NCBI RefSeq assembly: GCF_038396755.1 | Contig: NZ_CP149822.1 | Location: 5,362,001 to 5,426,000, forward strand | Reading direction: 5' to 3' | Source: Chitinophaga pollutisoli | Lineage (GTDB): Bacteria; Bacteroidota; Bacteroidia; Chitinophagales; Chitinophagaceae | DNA length: 64,000 bases | In this document: one piece after another, positions 1-9,824 of the stretch | How positions within the stretch are numbered: position 1 is the stretch's first letter | Layout of the letters: every line of letters begins with the position of its first letter | Notes under the pieces: generated by a model | The model's input: only the letters and a program-made list of their open reading frames with translations | Told to the model about the DNA's origin: nothing | The model's database searches: none | Position numbers and translations under genes: made by a program

Positions 1-2768
1 GCCGACCGAAGGCCAACTTCACCGGCGCGGCTTCTTCGTTTACGAGAGAAGATCTCAACAAGGTGACCAACAACAACGTCCTGACCGCGCTCAGCGCGCT
101 GGATCCCTCGTTCCAGATGCCCGACAATCTCAATTTCGGCTCCAACCCGAACGCGCTGCCCGAAGTAACGCTGCGCGGCGGCAACAGCCTGGTAGACCTC
201 AGCGCGGGTAACAACGCCAATACTTTCAACTACGCCAATTCACCGAACGTGCCCCTGTTCATCCTCGATGGTTTCGAGGTGAACCTGCAGCGCATCAACG
301 ACCTCGACCTGAACCGCATCGCGAAAGTGGATATCCTCAAGGATGCTGCGGCTACGTCGATCTACGGTTCGCGCGCGGCCAACGGGGTGATCGTGATCGA
401 GACCGTCCGCCCGCAAAGCGGCCGCCTCAACATCACCTACAGCGGCAACGTGAACGTGGAAGCACCGGACCTGCGCGGGTACGACCTGCTGGACGCCCGC
501 GAGAAATTGAATTTTGAGCGCAGCATCGGCACGTATGATAATACCTGGAACTGGCAGGATGAGAATTATAAACTGTACTACAACCACCGCCTCGGGGAAG
601 TGGAGCGCGGCGTGAATACCGACTGGATGGCGTTGCCGCTGCGGGCAGCCGTTGGCCAGAAACATAACATTTACGTGGAAGGCGGCGGGAACGAGGCGCT
701 GTATGGCGTCAACCTCAGCTACGATCAGCGGGAAGGCGTGATGAAAGGCTCGGACCGCCGGAATATCATGGCGGGTACGTACCTGAGCTACCGGTACAAG
801 AACCTGCAATTCCGCAATGAACTTTCCCTTGGTTTCAACAAGGCCAACAATTCGCCCTACGGGCATTTCCGTCAATACACACAGCTCAATCCGTACTGGA
901 CGCCTTACGACGAGCATGGCAATATGAAAATGTTCCTGGAGGAAGTATACGGCCCCAGCGGCAACCGGCTTTCCCAGTTCGACCTGTACGACAACCTGGA
1001 CGGGCAGAACCCCGGCAGAGCGCTCAACCCGTTGTACAACACGACGCTGAATACAGTGGACAACCGCAGCTATTACAACCTCACCAACAATTTCGTGCTG
1101 ATCTGGCAGGCGAAGCCCTGGCTCCGCGTGAACGCCAGGCTGGCGTATATGCGCCAGAACGACGAAGCGAACGTGTTCCGGCCTGCGCAGCATACGGCAT
1201 TCGTACAAACGCCGACCTTCGAGAAAGGCAGCTACACCCGTTCGACGGGGATCAATACTTCGCTGGACGGCTTCCTGGGCGCGGACATAAACAAGTCTTT
1301 TGGCAAGCATAGCATTTACAGCACATTGGCGACCAACCTTCAGGAGCAAGCTTACAGCACGGCTACGGTGAAAGTGGTTGGGTTCCCCAACCCACGTATG
1401 GACCAGTTCATCCTCGGCGGCAAGTACGCGGAAGGTGACCGGCCTTTCGGAATGGAGAGCACCGCGCGCCTGGCCGGCTTCATCGGCAACCTGAGTTATT
1501 CTTACGATAGCCGTTACCTGGTCGACGTATCGTACCGGGTGGATGGCTCGTCGCGCTTTGGGTCCGAACGCCGCTTCGCGCCTTTCTGGTCGGTGGGCCT
1601 CGGTTATAACCTGCACCGCGAATCCTTCATCCGGGATATTTCTTGGATCAACCGCCTGAAATTGCGCTATACCTTCGGCTATACCGGTTCCCAGAATTTC
1701 GACAGTTACCTGGGCGTTACCACCAGCCAGTACTTCCCGATGTCCGACTACCGCGGCATCGTGGGCTCGGGCCTGATGGGCTACGGCAACACGGCGCTGG
1801 GCTGGCAGCAAACGCGCAAGTCTAACTTCGGTGCAGACATTACCCTGTTCAACAAGCTGGACGTGACGGCCAACTACTTCGTAGACCGCACCCAGGGCAG
1901 CATCGCCCGGATCTCCACGGCGCCGTCTACCGGTTTCCCTTTCTATTATGAGAACATGGGCGATGTGCTGAACAAAGGATGGGAAGTGAGCGCCCGTTAC
2001 AATATCATCAACAGCGTGAATAGCCGCGACAACTGGTCGGTGTTCGTGAATGCGTTCCAGGTGAAGAATTCCATCGAAAGGGTTTCCAATACCATCGCGC
2101 AGATGAACAAGCGCGCGGATACGACTTTATCGTCCACGCCGCTGCCGCGCTATGCCGCGGGGCAATCCACCACGGCCATTTGGGTGGTGCCCAGCCTGGG
2201 CATCGATCCTTCCACGGGCGAGGAGATCTTCCTTACCCGCGACGGCAGGCTTACCAACACCTACAGCCCGCTCGACCAGATCATCGTTGGCGACAGGCAG
2301 CCGAAAGTACAAGGCACCTTCGGTACCAACGCCGAGATCCGTGGCGTGGGGCTGAACGTATTTTTCCGGTTCCGCTATGGCGGGCAGGCGTATAACCAGA
2401 CGCTGATCGACCGGGTGGAGAACGTGAACGCCTCCATGTATAACGTAGACCGCCGGGTGGCGGAAGAGCGCTGGATGAAGCCGGGCGACGTGGTGTTCTT
2501 TAAAGGCATCAGGAATGCTTCCGGCGGCAACAATGGCCTCACGCGCGCATCTTCCCGCTTCGTGCAGGATGATAATGAGCTGAGCTGCGAGAGCCTGTCG
2601 GTGTATTACCGTTTCCCGGACGGGATGATGGACAAGTATCGCATGAGAAACACCCGCATCACGTTCTTCACGGGTGATCTGTTCCGGTTCTCCAGCATCC
2701 GGCGCGAGCGCGGGCTGGATTATCCTTTCTCGAAAACTTATACGCTCCAAATTCAAACTACTTTCTGA
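1..2768 (+). CDS. SusC/RagA-type TonB-dependent outer-membrane transporter (5' end outside window)
   Basis: Outer-membrane TonB-dependent transporter that pairs with the SusD lipoprotein just downstream to import oligomeric nutrients. The reading frame is open from base 3, before any start codon, with plug-domain sequence (FTGA...REDLNKVTNNNVLTAL), so the signal peptide and carboxypeptidase-like domain lie outside the window. The plug motifs GGNSLVDL, PLFILDGFEV and LKDAAATSIYGSRAANGVIVIET are typical of SusC. The rest is a beta-barrel ending in an aromatic residue (QIQTTF). The stop lies one base before the susD start, so the two genes are tightly coupled. About 920 residues are visible. The substrate cannot be told from the sequence. 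Confidence 0.93.
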   Translation, partial: RPKANFTGAASSFTREDLNKVTNNNVLTALSALDPSFQMPDNLNFGSNPNALPEVTLRGGNSLVDLSAGNNANTFNYANSPNVPLFILDGFEVNLQRINDLDLNRIAKVDILKDAAATSIYGSRAANGVIVIETVRPQSGRLNITYSGNVNVEAPDLRGYDLLDAREKLNFERSIGTYDNTWNWQDENYKLYYNHRLGEVERGVNTDWMALPLRAAVGQKHNIYVEGGGNEALYGVNLSYDQREGVMKGSDRRNIMAGTYLSYRYKNLQFRNELSLGFNKANNSPYGHFRQYTQLNPYWTPYDEHGNMKMFLEEVYGPSGNRLSQFDLYDNLDGQNPGRALNPLYNTTLNTVDNRSYYNLTNNFVLIWQAKPWLRVNARLAYMRQNDEANVFRPAQHTAFVQTPTFEKGSYTRSTGINTSLDGFLGADINKSFGKHSIYSTLATNLQEQAYSTATVKVVGFPNPRMDQFILGGKYAEGDRPFGMESTARLAGFIGNLSYSYDSRYLVDVSYRVDGSSRFGSERRFAPFWSVGLGYNLHRESFIRDISWINRLKLRYTFGYTGSQNFDSYLGVTTSQYFPMSDYRGIVGSGLMGYGNTALGWQQTRKSNFGADITLFNKLDVTANYFVDRTQGSIARISTAPSTGFPFYYENMGDVLNKGWEVSARYNIINSVNSRDNWSVFVNAFQVKNSIERVSNTIAQMNKRADTTLSSTPLPRYAAGQSTTAIWVVPSLGIDPSTGEEIFLTRDGRLTNTYSPLDQIIVGDRQPKVQGTFGTNAEIRGVGLNVFFRFRYGGQAYNQTLIDRVENVNASMYNVDRRVAEERWMKPGDVVFFKGIRNASGGNNGLTRASSRFVQDDNELSCESLSVYYRFPDGMMDKYRMRNTRITFFTGDLFRFSSIRRERGLDYPFSKTYTLQIQTTF

Positions 2769-2769
2769 T

Positions 2770-4248
2770 ATGAAACAATACCGCATACTGATATTGGGGG
2801 GAATGATGGCAGCAGCTTCCATGCTGGGCGCCTGTTCCAAGTGGCTGGATGTGACGCCGAAAACGCAGATGAAGGAAGACGAGCAGTTTTCTTCCCGCCA
2901 GGGTTATATCGATGCCTTGTTCGGTATCTACCAGCGTTCGGCAGCGGATTCGCTGTACGGCAACAACCTTTCGTTCGGACTGGTGGAATTACTGGCTGGC
3001 CGCTACGAAAACAAGGCGGGCACGGGTAACTGGTATGGCCAGCTCGCGCGTTACAATTATACTTACAACGCCACCGGGCTGAATGTGGAAAACGAGATAG
3101 CGGAGATCTGGGCCACTTCTTACGCCTGCATCGCCCAGGCGAACTATATCCTGCGGAATGTCGACAACGGGAAATCGCTCCTCGGCGAACAGGCCTACCG
3201 GATCATCAAAGGTGAGTCTCTGGCATTGCGGGCTTTCCTGCACTTCGACCTGCTGCGGCTGTACGCACCCGTTCCCGGCCCGGCTAACGATGCCCAACCA
3301 GCCATTCCGTACATGGACGCATTTACGATTATGCCGAAAGAACGGCAATCCGTAGCACAGATACTTACCCGTATCGAAGCGGAGCTGCTGGAAGCGGAGG
3401 AATTGCTGTCTGTCCACACCGATATCGACCAGATTGCCAATAACCAGAATTCCACCAGCGGCGACCTTTTCCTCATGTTCCGGCAAAACCACCTGAATTA
3501 CTGGGCCGTAAAGGCATTGCTTGCCCGTATGTACCTGTATAAAGGCGATAAGCCGAATGCGCTCAAATACGCACAGGAAGTGATTGCCAGCAATAAATTC
3601 CGCCTGATGACCGCCGCCGACGTGGTTAGCACCGATCCTGCGGCCATCGATTCCGACCTTACCCTGACCCGCGAGCACATCTTCTCGATTTATGTGTCGC
3701 ACCTCAAGCGTGTATCTGACAACATTTTCAAAGCGGCGGTATCGTTCAACGACGACGGGCGCGACCTGTACAACACGCAAACGAAGATCAACACCATGTT
3801 CGAAGCGAGCATGCCGGGTTATGGAACGGATATTCGCCTGCCGGTGCAGGCGCGCTCGTTCTGGACAGTGGCAACGACCCAGGGCAACATCTACACGAGG
3901 AAGTTCCATGCGGATAATGAGCGGAACGTAAGGCAGCGCCTGGTGCCTGTGATCCGCGTGCCGGAAATGTATTACATCGCAGCCGAAGCTTCCGCCAATC
4001 CCGACGACGGACTGGGATTCCTCAATGCCGTCCGCTCCGCGCGTGGCCTCCCCGAGCTCGCCTCTTCCACCAACCTGGAAGCGGAAATCATGAAGGAGTA
4101 CCGGAAGGAATTTTACGGCGAAGGGCAACTCTGGTATTACTTCAAGCGGAAAAATACCGCCACGATCCCCGACGGCGTGGGTGGCACGATGACAGAAACG
4201 AAATACATTTTTCCCCTGCCGCTGGATGAGATCCAGTTCGGTAAATAA
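2770..4248 (+). CDS. SusD/RagB-family surface lipoprotein
   Basis: Surface nutrient-binding lipoprotein that caps the preceding SusC. The ATG at 2770 sits one base after the SusC stop and gives MKQYRILILGGMMAAASMLG followed by AC, a lipoprotein signal with lipid-modified Cys22. An in-frame extension further upstream would run inside susC and lacks a signal. The SusD pattern is clear: SKWLDVTPKTQ after the lipobox, a helical TPR-like first half (AYRIIKGESLALRAFLHFDLLRLY), and a C-terminal RagB region (YYIAAEASANPDDGLGFLNAVRSARGL, then KEFYGEGQLWYYFKR). Length is 492 residues, normal for the family. It is the second gene of a five-gene operon. Ligand unknown. Confidence 0.93.
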   Translation: MKQYRILILGGMMAAASMLGACSKWLDVTPKTQMKEDEQFSSRQGYIDALFGIYQRSAADSLYGNNLSFGLVELLAGRYENKAGTGNWYGQLARYNYTYNATGLNVENEIAEIWATSYACIAQANYILRNVDNGKSLLGEQAYRIIKGESLALRAFLHFDLLRLYAPVPGPANDAQPAIPYMDAFTIMPKERQSVAQILTRIEAELLEAEELLSVHTDIDQIANNQNSTSGDLFLMFRQNHLNYWAVKALLARMYLYKGDKPNALKYAQEVIASNKFRLMTAADVVSTDPAAIDSDLTLTREHIFSIYVSHLKRVSDNIFKAAVSFNDDGRDLYNTQTKINTMFEASMPGYGTDIRLPVQARSFWTVATTQGNIYTRKFHADNERNVRQRLVPVIRVPEMYYIAAEASANPDDGLGFLNAVRSARGLPELASSTNLEAEIMKEYRKEFYGEGQLWYYFKRKNTATIPDGVGGTMTETKYIFPLPLDEIQFGK

Positions 4249-4259
4249 ATTCGAGCAAC

Positions 4260-4973
4260 ATGAAACTCAGATATATTGCCATATTGTCTGCCTTCGCATC
4301 TCTTGCGGCCTGCAGACAGGACGACCGGCTGATGTACCAGCAGGATTCGCGGATCTATTTCACCAAGAACGTCGTGAACGCCGACAGCCTCGTGTATTCC
4401 TTCGCCGTGAAGGATGCATCGCTGATGAAAGACACGGCATGGATCACGCTGCGCATTATGGGCTTGCCTGCTGATAAAGACCGCGCCATCAACATCGCCG
4501 TTTCGGACACTTCCACGGCGAAACTGGGATACCACTTTGAGATGGGGCCGCTGGTCATGCCGGCGGATTCTTTCCAGAAGCGTATTCCCGTCATCCTGTA
4601 CCGCAAACCTGGAATGAAAGATAGCATCCTGACCATAGACTTGTCTGTTCAGGAATCCGCAGATTTCAAGCCGGGGTACAACGACAAGCCCGCATCTTCG
4701 CCGATCGACCGTTTGCATTACAAGATCAGCGTGACCGACCAGTTGCTGAAACCCGCGCGCTGGGATGTGAGCCTGGCCGGCAGCTTCGGAGCGTATTCGG
4801 AGACGAAATTCCGGTTCATGATCCAGTCTACCGGCAAAACGGATTGGAACAGCACCATTTTCCCGGCTGATCAGCAATTCCTCATCCAGACGGTGAAATA
4901 TGCCTTGTATAAATACGAGGAGCAATTTGGGCCGATGATAGACGAAAACGGAGATCGTGTAGAATTCCCTTAA
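4260..4973 (+). CDS. DUF4843-type lipoprotein
   Basis: Small lipoprotein of a type often found behind SusCD pairs in Bacteroidota. It has a signal peptide with Cys18 (LSAFASLAAC) followed by RQDDRLMYQQDSRIYF, which resembles the start of DUF4843 proteins. The body is predicted beta-rich. Length is 237 residues. It begins 11 bases after susD and ends 18 bases before the PKD-like gene, so it is co-transcribed. It probably sits at the cell surface with the SusCD complex as an accessory binding or structural subunit; that role is inferred from position only. Confidence 0.75.
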   Translation: MKLRYIAILSAFASLAACRQDDRLMYQQDSRIYFTKNVVNADSLVYSFAVKDASLMKDTAWITLRIMGLPADKDRAINIAVSDTSTAKLGYHFEMGPLVMPADSFQKRIPVILYRKPGMKDSILTIDLSVQESADFKPGYNDKPASSPIDRLHYKISVTDQLLKPARWDVSLAGSFGAYSETKFRFMIQSTGKTDWNSTIFPADQQFLIQTVKYALYKYEEQFGPMIDENGDRVEFP

Positions 4974-4991
4974 CCGATTAATCGCATTGCA

Positions 4992-6491
4992 ATGAGAATT
5001 CAAATACTGACCCTGCTTTCGGCGGTAAGCCTGGCAGGATGTTATAAAGACAATGGAAATTACGATTACAAGCCTGTTAACAAAATCGTGATCGAAGGCG
5101 GCAGTGCGCCGGAAGCGTTGAGCGTGGTGTTCAATGACAGCCTGAAAATTTCGCCGGATATCGAGCAGTCGATGCCTGCGGCGGAGGCAGACCTGATGTA
5201 TGAATGGACCGTTTACGACAACAGTCCGTCGTCCTCCTATGTTGTGCCAACCGACACTGTTTCGCGAGAGCGGAACCTGGCCATTAAAGTTGGGAGCCCT
5301 GTGTTTATCCTGGGGCAAAACTACCGGCTGGGGTATAAGGTGACGGATAAGCGCACCGGTCTTTCGGGTGTTCATTATTACAATCTCACCATCGGCAACA
5401 AATACGCCCGCGGCTGGATGTTCCTGGAGCAGATCGGCAACAATAGTGATTTTTCGATGATTCTGCCCGACGGTTCGGCAGAGCATCAAATCTATTCCAC
5501 GATCAATGCCGGCCTTACCATAGGCAAGCCGGTGAAATTGGAGCTGTCGGCGTGGTCGATTACGGACGATATATCGGCTTCCTCGCGCAGGATGTACCTG
5601 TTGTATGAAAACGGCGGGATGGAGTTGAATTACCAGACACTGCAGCATAAGTTCGATTTCGGATACCTGTTCTTCCTCGCACCGGAGGTGCAGAAGCCCG
5701 TGGTGCAGACCTGGATGAGCAATACCCCTCCGGGATGGACGCCTTCGGCTTCGATGGGGATTGCGATCAACGACGGGAAGGTGCATGCCAACCTGGTGGG
5801 TGGTTTTCCGGGTTCCAAGAAGTGGGGTGGTGTTTTGCTGACGCCGGAGGGAACGCCGAATTATACCGTATCGCCTTACGTGGTGGGCGGTTCCACTTAT
5901 ACGGCCATTGTGCACGACAATGTGGGCAAGCGCTTCCTGTCGGTGGCCACCAGCGGGTTGCAGCGCTTTCCGACGCAGGTGAGCACGGAATTCGATATGA
6001 ACAATACCGGAATGGACCTGGTGTTCATGGATTCGGCTAACGTAACAAGGTATTACAATGCCGTAATGAAAGATGCGGCCGGGGTGCCTTGGCTGCTGCA
6101 ATTCAAGGCGATCGTGAATACGGGAGAATCGCCGGTGATCACGCTGGCCAAACAGCAGATGAACGCACCGGGTGCCGCGCAACTGACGGCGGCGGCGGGT
6201 TCTACTATCACCCCGCATATATTTTATGCTACCGGCAACAAAATCATGCGTTACGAAACCACTTCGAATACTGCGGCTGAGGAACATGTGTTTCCTGCAA
6301 CTGAGCAGGTGACAAGTATGAAATTCCGGCGCGAGCCGGGCGGCGTTTCGAAACTGGTAGCGGCCACCTGGAACGGTACGGCGGGACGCGTGTACATTTT
6401 CGATGTGTCCAACATCGGGGATATCAGCCTGTCGGGTAACGCCTACGGCGGCTTCGGAAGAATCGTGGATATCGGTTATAAAGTACCATAA
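4992..6491 (+). CDS. PKD-like family lipoprotein
   Basis: Surface lipoprotein with Cys17 (LSAVSLAGC) followed by YKDNGNYDYKPVNKIVIEG, a start typical of the PKD-like family found in SusCD operons. The N-terminal third (about residues 30-135) carries Ig/PKD-like repeats (PDIEQSMPAAEADLMYEWTV and KVGSPVFILGQNYRLGYKVT). The C-terminal part looks like a beta-propeller or beta-sandwich. It is 499 residues long and lies 15 bases upstream of the TlpA-like gene. It probably helps bind the substrate of the adjacent SusCD system. No catalytic motif was seen. Confidence 0.7.
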   Translation: MRIQILTLLSAVSLAGCYKDNGNYDYKPVNKIVIEGGSAPEALSVVFNDSLKISPDIEQSMPAAEADLMYEWTVYDNSPSSSYVVPTDTVSRERNLAIKVGSPVFILGQNYRLGYKVTDKRTGLSGVHYYNLTIGNKYARGWMFLEQIGNNSDFSMILPDGSAEHQIYSTINAGLTIGKPVKLELSAWSITDDISASSRRMYLLYENGGMELNYQTLQHKFDFGYLFFLAPEVQKPVVQTWMSNTPPGWTPSASMGIAINDGKVHANLVGGFPGSKKWGGVLLTPEGTPNYTVSPYVVGGSTYTAIVHDNVGKRFLSVATSGLQRFPTQVSTEFDMNNTGMDLVFMDSANVTRYYNAVMKDAAGVPWLLQFKAIVNTGESPVITLAKQQMNAPGAAQLTAAAGSTITPHIFYATGNKIMRYETTSNTAAEEHVFPATEQVTSMKFRREPGGVSKLVAATWNGTAGRVYIFDVSNIGDISLSGNAYGGFGRIVDIGYKVP

Positions 6492-6505
6492 ATCGAATAT
6501 AGCAG

Positions 6506-7591
6506 ATGAAAAAAATTAGCATATTGATCGGATGCCTCGCCGCAGGCATGCCCTTGTTCGCTCAGCAGGGCTTCAAATTGAAGGGCCGCGTGGCGGGCAT
6601 CGAAGGAAAGAAAGTGTACCTGCGCTGGCAGGAAGGGAAGTCAAACAAGTCGGATTCTGTTGTGAGCAAAGACGGCTCCTTCTCTTTCTCCGGCAAGCTG
6701 AAGGGCGCTACGCTGCAGTTTCTGAGCGTGGAAGGCGCCCGCGGCGGATATAGCTTCATCGGGGAAAACAAACCGATGACCTTTACGGCCGACAGTAACC
6801 TGGCGAACGCCGCACTGAAGGGCTCGGCTTCACAGGCGCAGTGGCTGGAGTGGGGGAGCACCTGGAGCGGGATCACGAAGAAAGCCGGCGGATTATACCA
6901 GCGCATCGATTCCGCGACCAAAGCGAAGGACTCCGTAGGCCTGGCGCAGGCACGCCAGGGATTCGCGGACCTCGACAATGAACTGGATTCCGCGGTTACC
7001 CAGTTTGTGCGCCGCTACCCGGCATCACCCGTGTCGCCCCTGATTATCATCCACCGCTTCATCGATTACCCGAACCCGCCGAAAGTGGAGCGCCTGTTTG
7101 CCATGCTGGCCCCCGCAGCGAAAAACTCCGTTTACGGCCAGCAAATTACCGAACACCAGCGCATCGCTTCCAAAACGGGCATCGGCGCCAAGCCAGACTT
7201 CGCCCTGGCGGATACCAGCGGTAACATCGTGAAACTCTCATCGTTCAAGGGTAAATACGTGCTGGTGGATTTCTGGGCCAGCTGGTGCGGTCCCTGCCGG
7301 AAGGAGAACCCCAACGTAGTGGCGGCTTACCAGAAGTACCAAGATAAAGGCTTCACCGTGCTCGGCGTTACCCTCGACACGAAGAAGGACGCCTGGCTCG
7401 CGGCCATCGCCAAAGACGGCCTCACATGGACGCACGTGGGCGACCTCGAAGGCTGGAAGAGCCCCATCGTGGAAGAATACGGCATTCGCGCCGTGCCTAC
7501 CAACTTCCTGCTGGACCCCAGCGGCAAAGTGATCGCCAAAGACCTCCGCGAACAAGCGCTGCAAGACAAACTCGAAGCCATCTTCAAGTAG
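6506..7591 (+). CDS. TlpA-type thioredoxin with N-terminal DUF4369
   Basis: Periplasmic thiol-disulfide oxidoreductase. A signal peptide (cleavage near LFAQQ) is followed by a beta-rich DUF4369-like domain at about residues 20-120, a helical linker, and a thioredoxin fold from about residue 225. The active site is W260-C261-G-P-C264, and the downstream cis-Pro region reads GIRAVPTNFLLDPSG. Proteins of this build are common last genes of SusCD operons in Bacteroidota, where they are thought to reduce extracytoplasmic thiols. A strong bidirectional terminator follows 20 bases after the stop, closing the operon. The physiological partner is unknown. Confidence 0.88.
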   Translation: MKKISILIGCLAAGMPLFAQQGFKLKGRVAGIEGKKVYLRWQEGKSNKSDSVVSKDGSFSFSGKLKGATLQFLSVEGARGGYSFIGENKPMTFTADSNLANAALKGSASQAQWLEWGSTWSGITKKAGGLYQRIDSATKAKDSVGLAQARQGFADLDNELDSAVTQFVRRYPASPVSPLIIIHRFIDYPNPPKVERLFAMLAPAAKNSVYGQQITEHQRIASKTGIGAKPDFALADTSGNIVKLSSFKGKYVLVDFWASWCGPCRKENPNVVAAYQKYQDKGFTVLGVTLDTKKDAWLAAIAKDGLTWTHVGDLEGWKSPIVEEYGIRAVPTNFLLDPSGKVIAKDLREQALQDKLEAIFK

Positions 7592-7611
7592 CCTGCAGTC
7601 AACGCATAAAG

Positions 7612-7641
7612 AAAGCCCCGTACAGCGATGTACGGGGCTTT
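7612..7641. terminator. Bidirectional intrinsic terminator
   Basis: Perfect 12-bp inverted repeat (AAAGCCCCGTAC / GTACGGGGCTTT) with a 6-nt loop, in the 67-base gap between the convergent TlpA and cytochrome genes. The A and T flanks allow it to act in both directions. Confidence 0.85.
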
Positions 7642-7658
7642 GCTATTGTCGGATTCGT

Positions 7659-9824
7659 TTAATTGAACATCACTTCATCCACGAACGCCCAGCCGCGGTT
7701 CCCCTTGCCAGGGTGCCACTGCGGCAGCTTCGCGATGGGTTTTACCACGATCTTCAGGCAGGAAACCTGTGTTTCAGGGAAACTGCAATCATACGTGATA
7801 GTGCTGTTGGGCTCGCCTTTCTGCCCCGGCGGCGGCGAGAGTTTCTTCAGCAGGCGGAGGTGCTTCGCGTCGGTTCCGCCCCAGACTTCAATCTGTTCCG
7901 GCGGGAAGATGTACGCATCCAGGTGCCGGAATGTACTGAAAGAAACCTGTTTCAAAGGTACCGCTTCAGCAAAGAGCACCACCGCATCCATGGGACGGCT
8001 GTTGAAACCGAGCCATTTCCCGTTGCCGTAGTTGAAATCTCCCTTCTTTTCGTCCATCAGCGTTTTGGCGCCTTCGCCAACATACTGTCCTTCCGGGAAA
8101 CTGGTCAGCGCCATGCTATCTGGCCGGTAAGTGGATTGGCTGAAGGAATATTGCACCGGATCGCTGGCGTACCAGCCTTTCTTGCAGGCGATGGCGCGGA
8201 CGACGGTGCTTTGAGTGAGCAGGAGGCTATCTCCAAACACGGGTGATTGCAGGGAATCCGGCGCGGAACCATCCGTTGTATAGCGGATCTCAACGCCTTT
8301 CACCGGGTGTTTCAGCACCAGTTGCATGTTTTTCCCGAAAACTGAATTGGTATTGACGAGCGTGGGCTGGTTGAGTTTGAGCCGCTCGCTGTTTTCGTTG
8401 TCGAAACCTTTCACGACCGCCACCTGCGGGAACGCGGCCTGCGCCTTTTGCATGTCTTCGGCGGTGAGCGCGGTGTTCCAGACGTAGAGCTTTTTCAGTG
8501 CGGGCGCTTTTTTGAGGGCTAGCAGGTGCTCCAGGGTAACGGGCGCGCCGGAAACGGAAAGGCTTTCCAGGTGCGGGAGTTTTGCCAGTGCGCCGAGCGT
8601 TTTGCCGGTTACCTGGGTGAAGCTCAGGTTGAGGACGCGGAGCTCTTTGAATTGCGCCAGCACTTCCAGGTCCGCATCGGTGACGGGCATTTTCTGCAGG
8701 TGTATTTCCGTGAGCTGGGCCTTTACCGGCAGCAGTTCTTTCACGGAGGCGATATCGAATTTGTCTTTATTGTACCAGTTGGCCACGAGCGGCGCGGCGT
8801 TGAGCGCCACGGGGTACAGCACGCGGTAATTGTTGTTGAGTTTGGCGATGAGGGATTCGTCTGCATGTGGCAACTGCGCGAGGCTGTTATCCGTTCCTGC
8901 GGGTTGCAGGCGGGCGGCGGCGAGGAGGCGGAGGGTATCCTGCGCGGGGAGGGCTTTCACCATTCCTTTGAAATCCGCGCCTTGTTGGATCCAGTGATGG
9001 AGGATGGCGATCTCGTCGTCCGTCAGCTGGGGTTTGCCGGCCGGCGGCATGTGTTTTTTGTCTGCTTCCGGAAGATGCAGACGCAGCATTAGCAGGCTCG
9101 CCGCGGGATCGCCGGGGATGAACAGCTTGCCGTTCTTTCCACCTGAAAGCATTTTATCTTCCGCTTTCATATCCAGCCCCCCTTTTGCTTTGGAAGGGTT
9201 GTGGCAGCTCATGCATTTTTCTTCCAGGATCGGCCTAACCACATGCGCGAACAGTTCCGCCTGTTCCAGCGGCACCTGCGGGGCCTGGTAGGCCGGTGTT
9301 ACGGGCGCCAGTACGAAATTTTCCCCGTGGGTGACCACTGCACCGAAGTGCCCCGTTATCATCAATAGCGCCACCATGGCGACGGATAGCGTTTTTGGCA
9401 CCCAGATCTTTATCGAATCGCGGAGCCAGTAGCAGGCCGAAGCGGTCCACAGCAACAACGCTCCGCCCCATTTATGCCAGAACAGCGCGCCATCGGCCGG
9501 GTATCCTTCTTCGCGCGACAGGAACAAACCCATCATCACGGTCACAGCCGTGCTGAGCGCGCCCAGTAAAAGGAGCCCCGCCGTCAGCTGGTCTTTCCAC
9601 CGCGCCGCCTCAGGTTCGCGCAGCCGGATGAACGGGAGCACCGCCCCCAGCATCAGCAACACGATCGGGAAATGCAGCACCAGCGGGTGCATGCGCCCCG
9701 CCACCTGGAGCCAGGAAGGAACGGCGAGGCGGTCGCCGGCGAGCAGTAAAACCAGCACGAATATATTACAGGCGAAAAGCAATCTTCCGCCCAGGTATTG
9801 CCATTTAATTTGCGGTTGTTTCAT
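7659..9824 (-). CDS. Membrane-anchored c-type cytochrome with leucine-rich repeats and Fn3-associated domain
   Basis: 721-residue multidomain protein. Residues 12-175 hold about five hydrophobic segments, including HPLVLHFPIVLLMLG, similar to DUF2231-type membrane regions. A PSCyt1-like heme site follows: C204-M-S-C207-H208, with a likely distal Met259 in KKHMPPAGKP. Residues about 380-480 are leucine-rich repeats (LTEIHLQKMPVTDADLEVL, LRVLNLSFTQVTGKTLG). At about 510-580 is a chitobiase C-terminal/Fn3-associated segment (VEIRYTTDGSAPDS), and the end resembles a discoidin-like sandwich. It is the last gene of a four-gene operon, and its ATG overlaps the upstream stop by one base (TGATG). Likely an electron-transfer protein in the inner membrane facing the periplasm; the partner is unknown. 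Confidence 0.8.
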   Translation of the reverse strand: MKQPQIKWQYLGGRLLFACNIFVLVLLLAGDRLAVPSWLQVAGRMHPLVLHFPIVLLMLGAVLPFIRLREPEAARWKDQLTAGLLLLGALSTAVTVMMGLFLSREEGYPADGALFWHKWGGALLLWTASACYWLRDSIKIWVPKTLSVAMVALLMITGHFGAVVTHGENFVLAPVTPAYQAPQVPLEQAELFAHVVRPILEEKCMSCHNPSKAKGGLDMKAEDKMLSGGKNGKLFIPGDPAASLLMLRLHLPEADKKHMPPAGKPQLTDDEIAILHHWIQQGADFKGMVKALPAQDTLRLLAAARLQPAGTDNSLAQLPHADESLIAKLNNNYRVLYPVALNAAPLVANWYNKDKFDIASVKELLPVKAQLTEIHLQKMPVTDADLEVLAQFKELRVLNLSFTQVTGKTLGALAKLPHLESLSVSGAPVTLEHLLALKKAPALKKLYVWNTALTAEDMQKAQAAFPQVAVVKGFDNENSERLKLNQPTLVNTNSVFGKNMQLVLKHPVKGVEIRYTTDGSAPDSLQSPVFGDSLLLTQSTVVRAIACKKGWYASDPVQYSFSQSTYRPDSMALTSFPEGQYVGEGAKTLMDEKKGDFNYGNGKWLGFNSRPMDAVVLFAEAVPLKQVSFSTFRHLDAYIFPPEQIEVWGGTDAKHLRLLKKLSPPPGQKGEPNSTITYDCSFPETQVSCLKIVVKPIAKLPQWHPGKGNRGWAFVDEVMFN

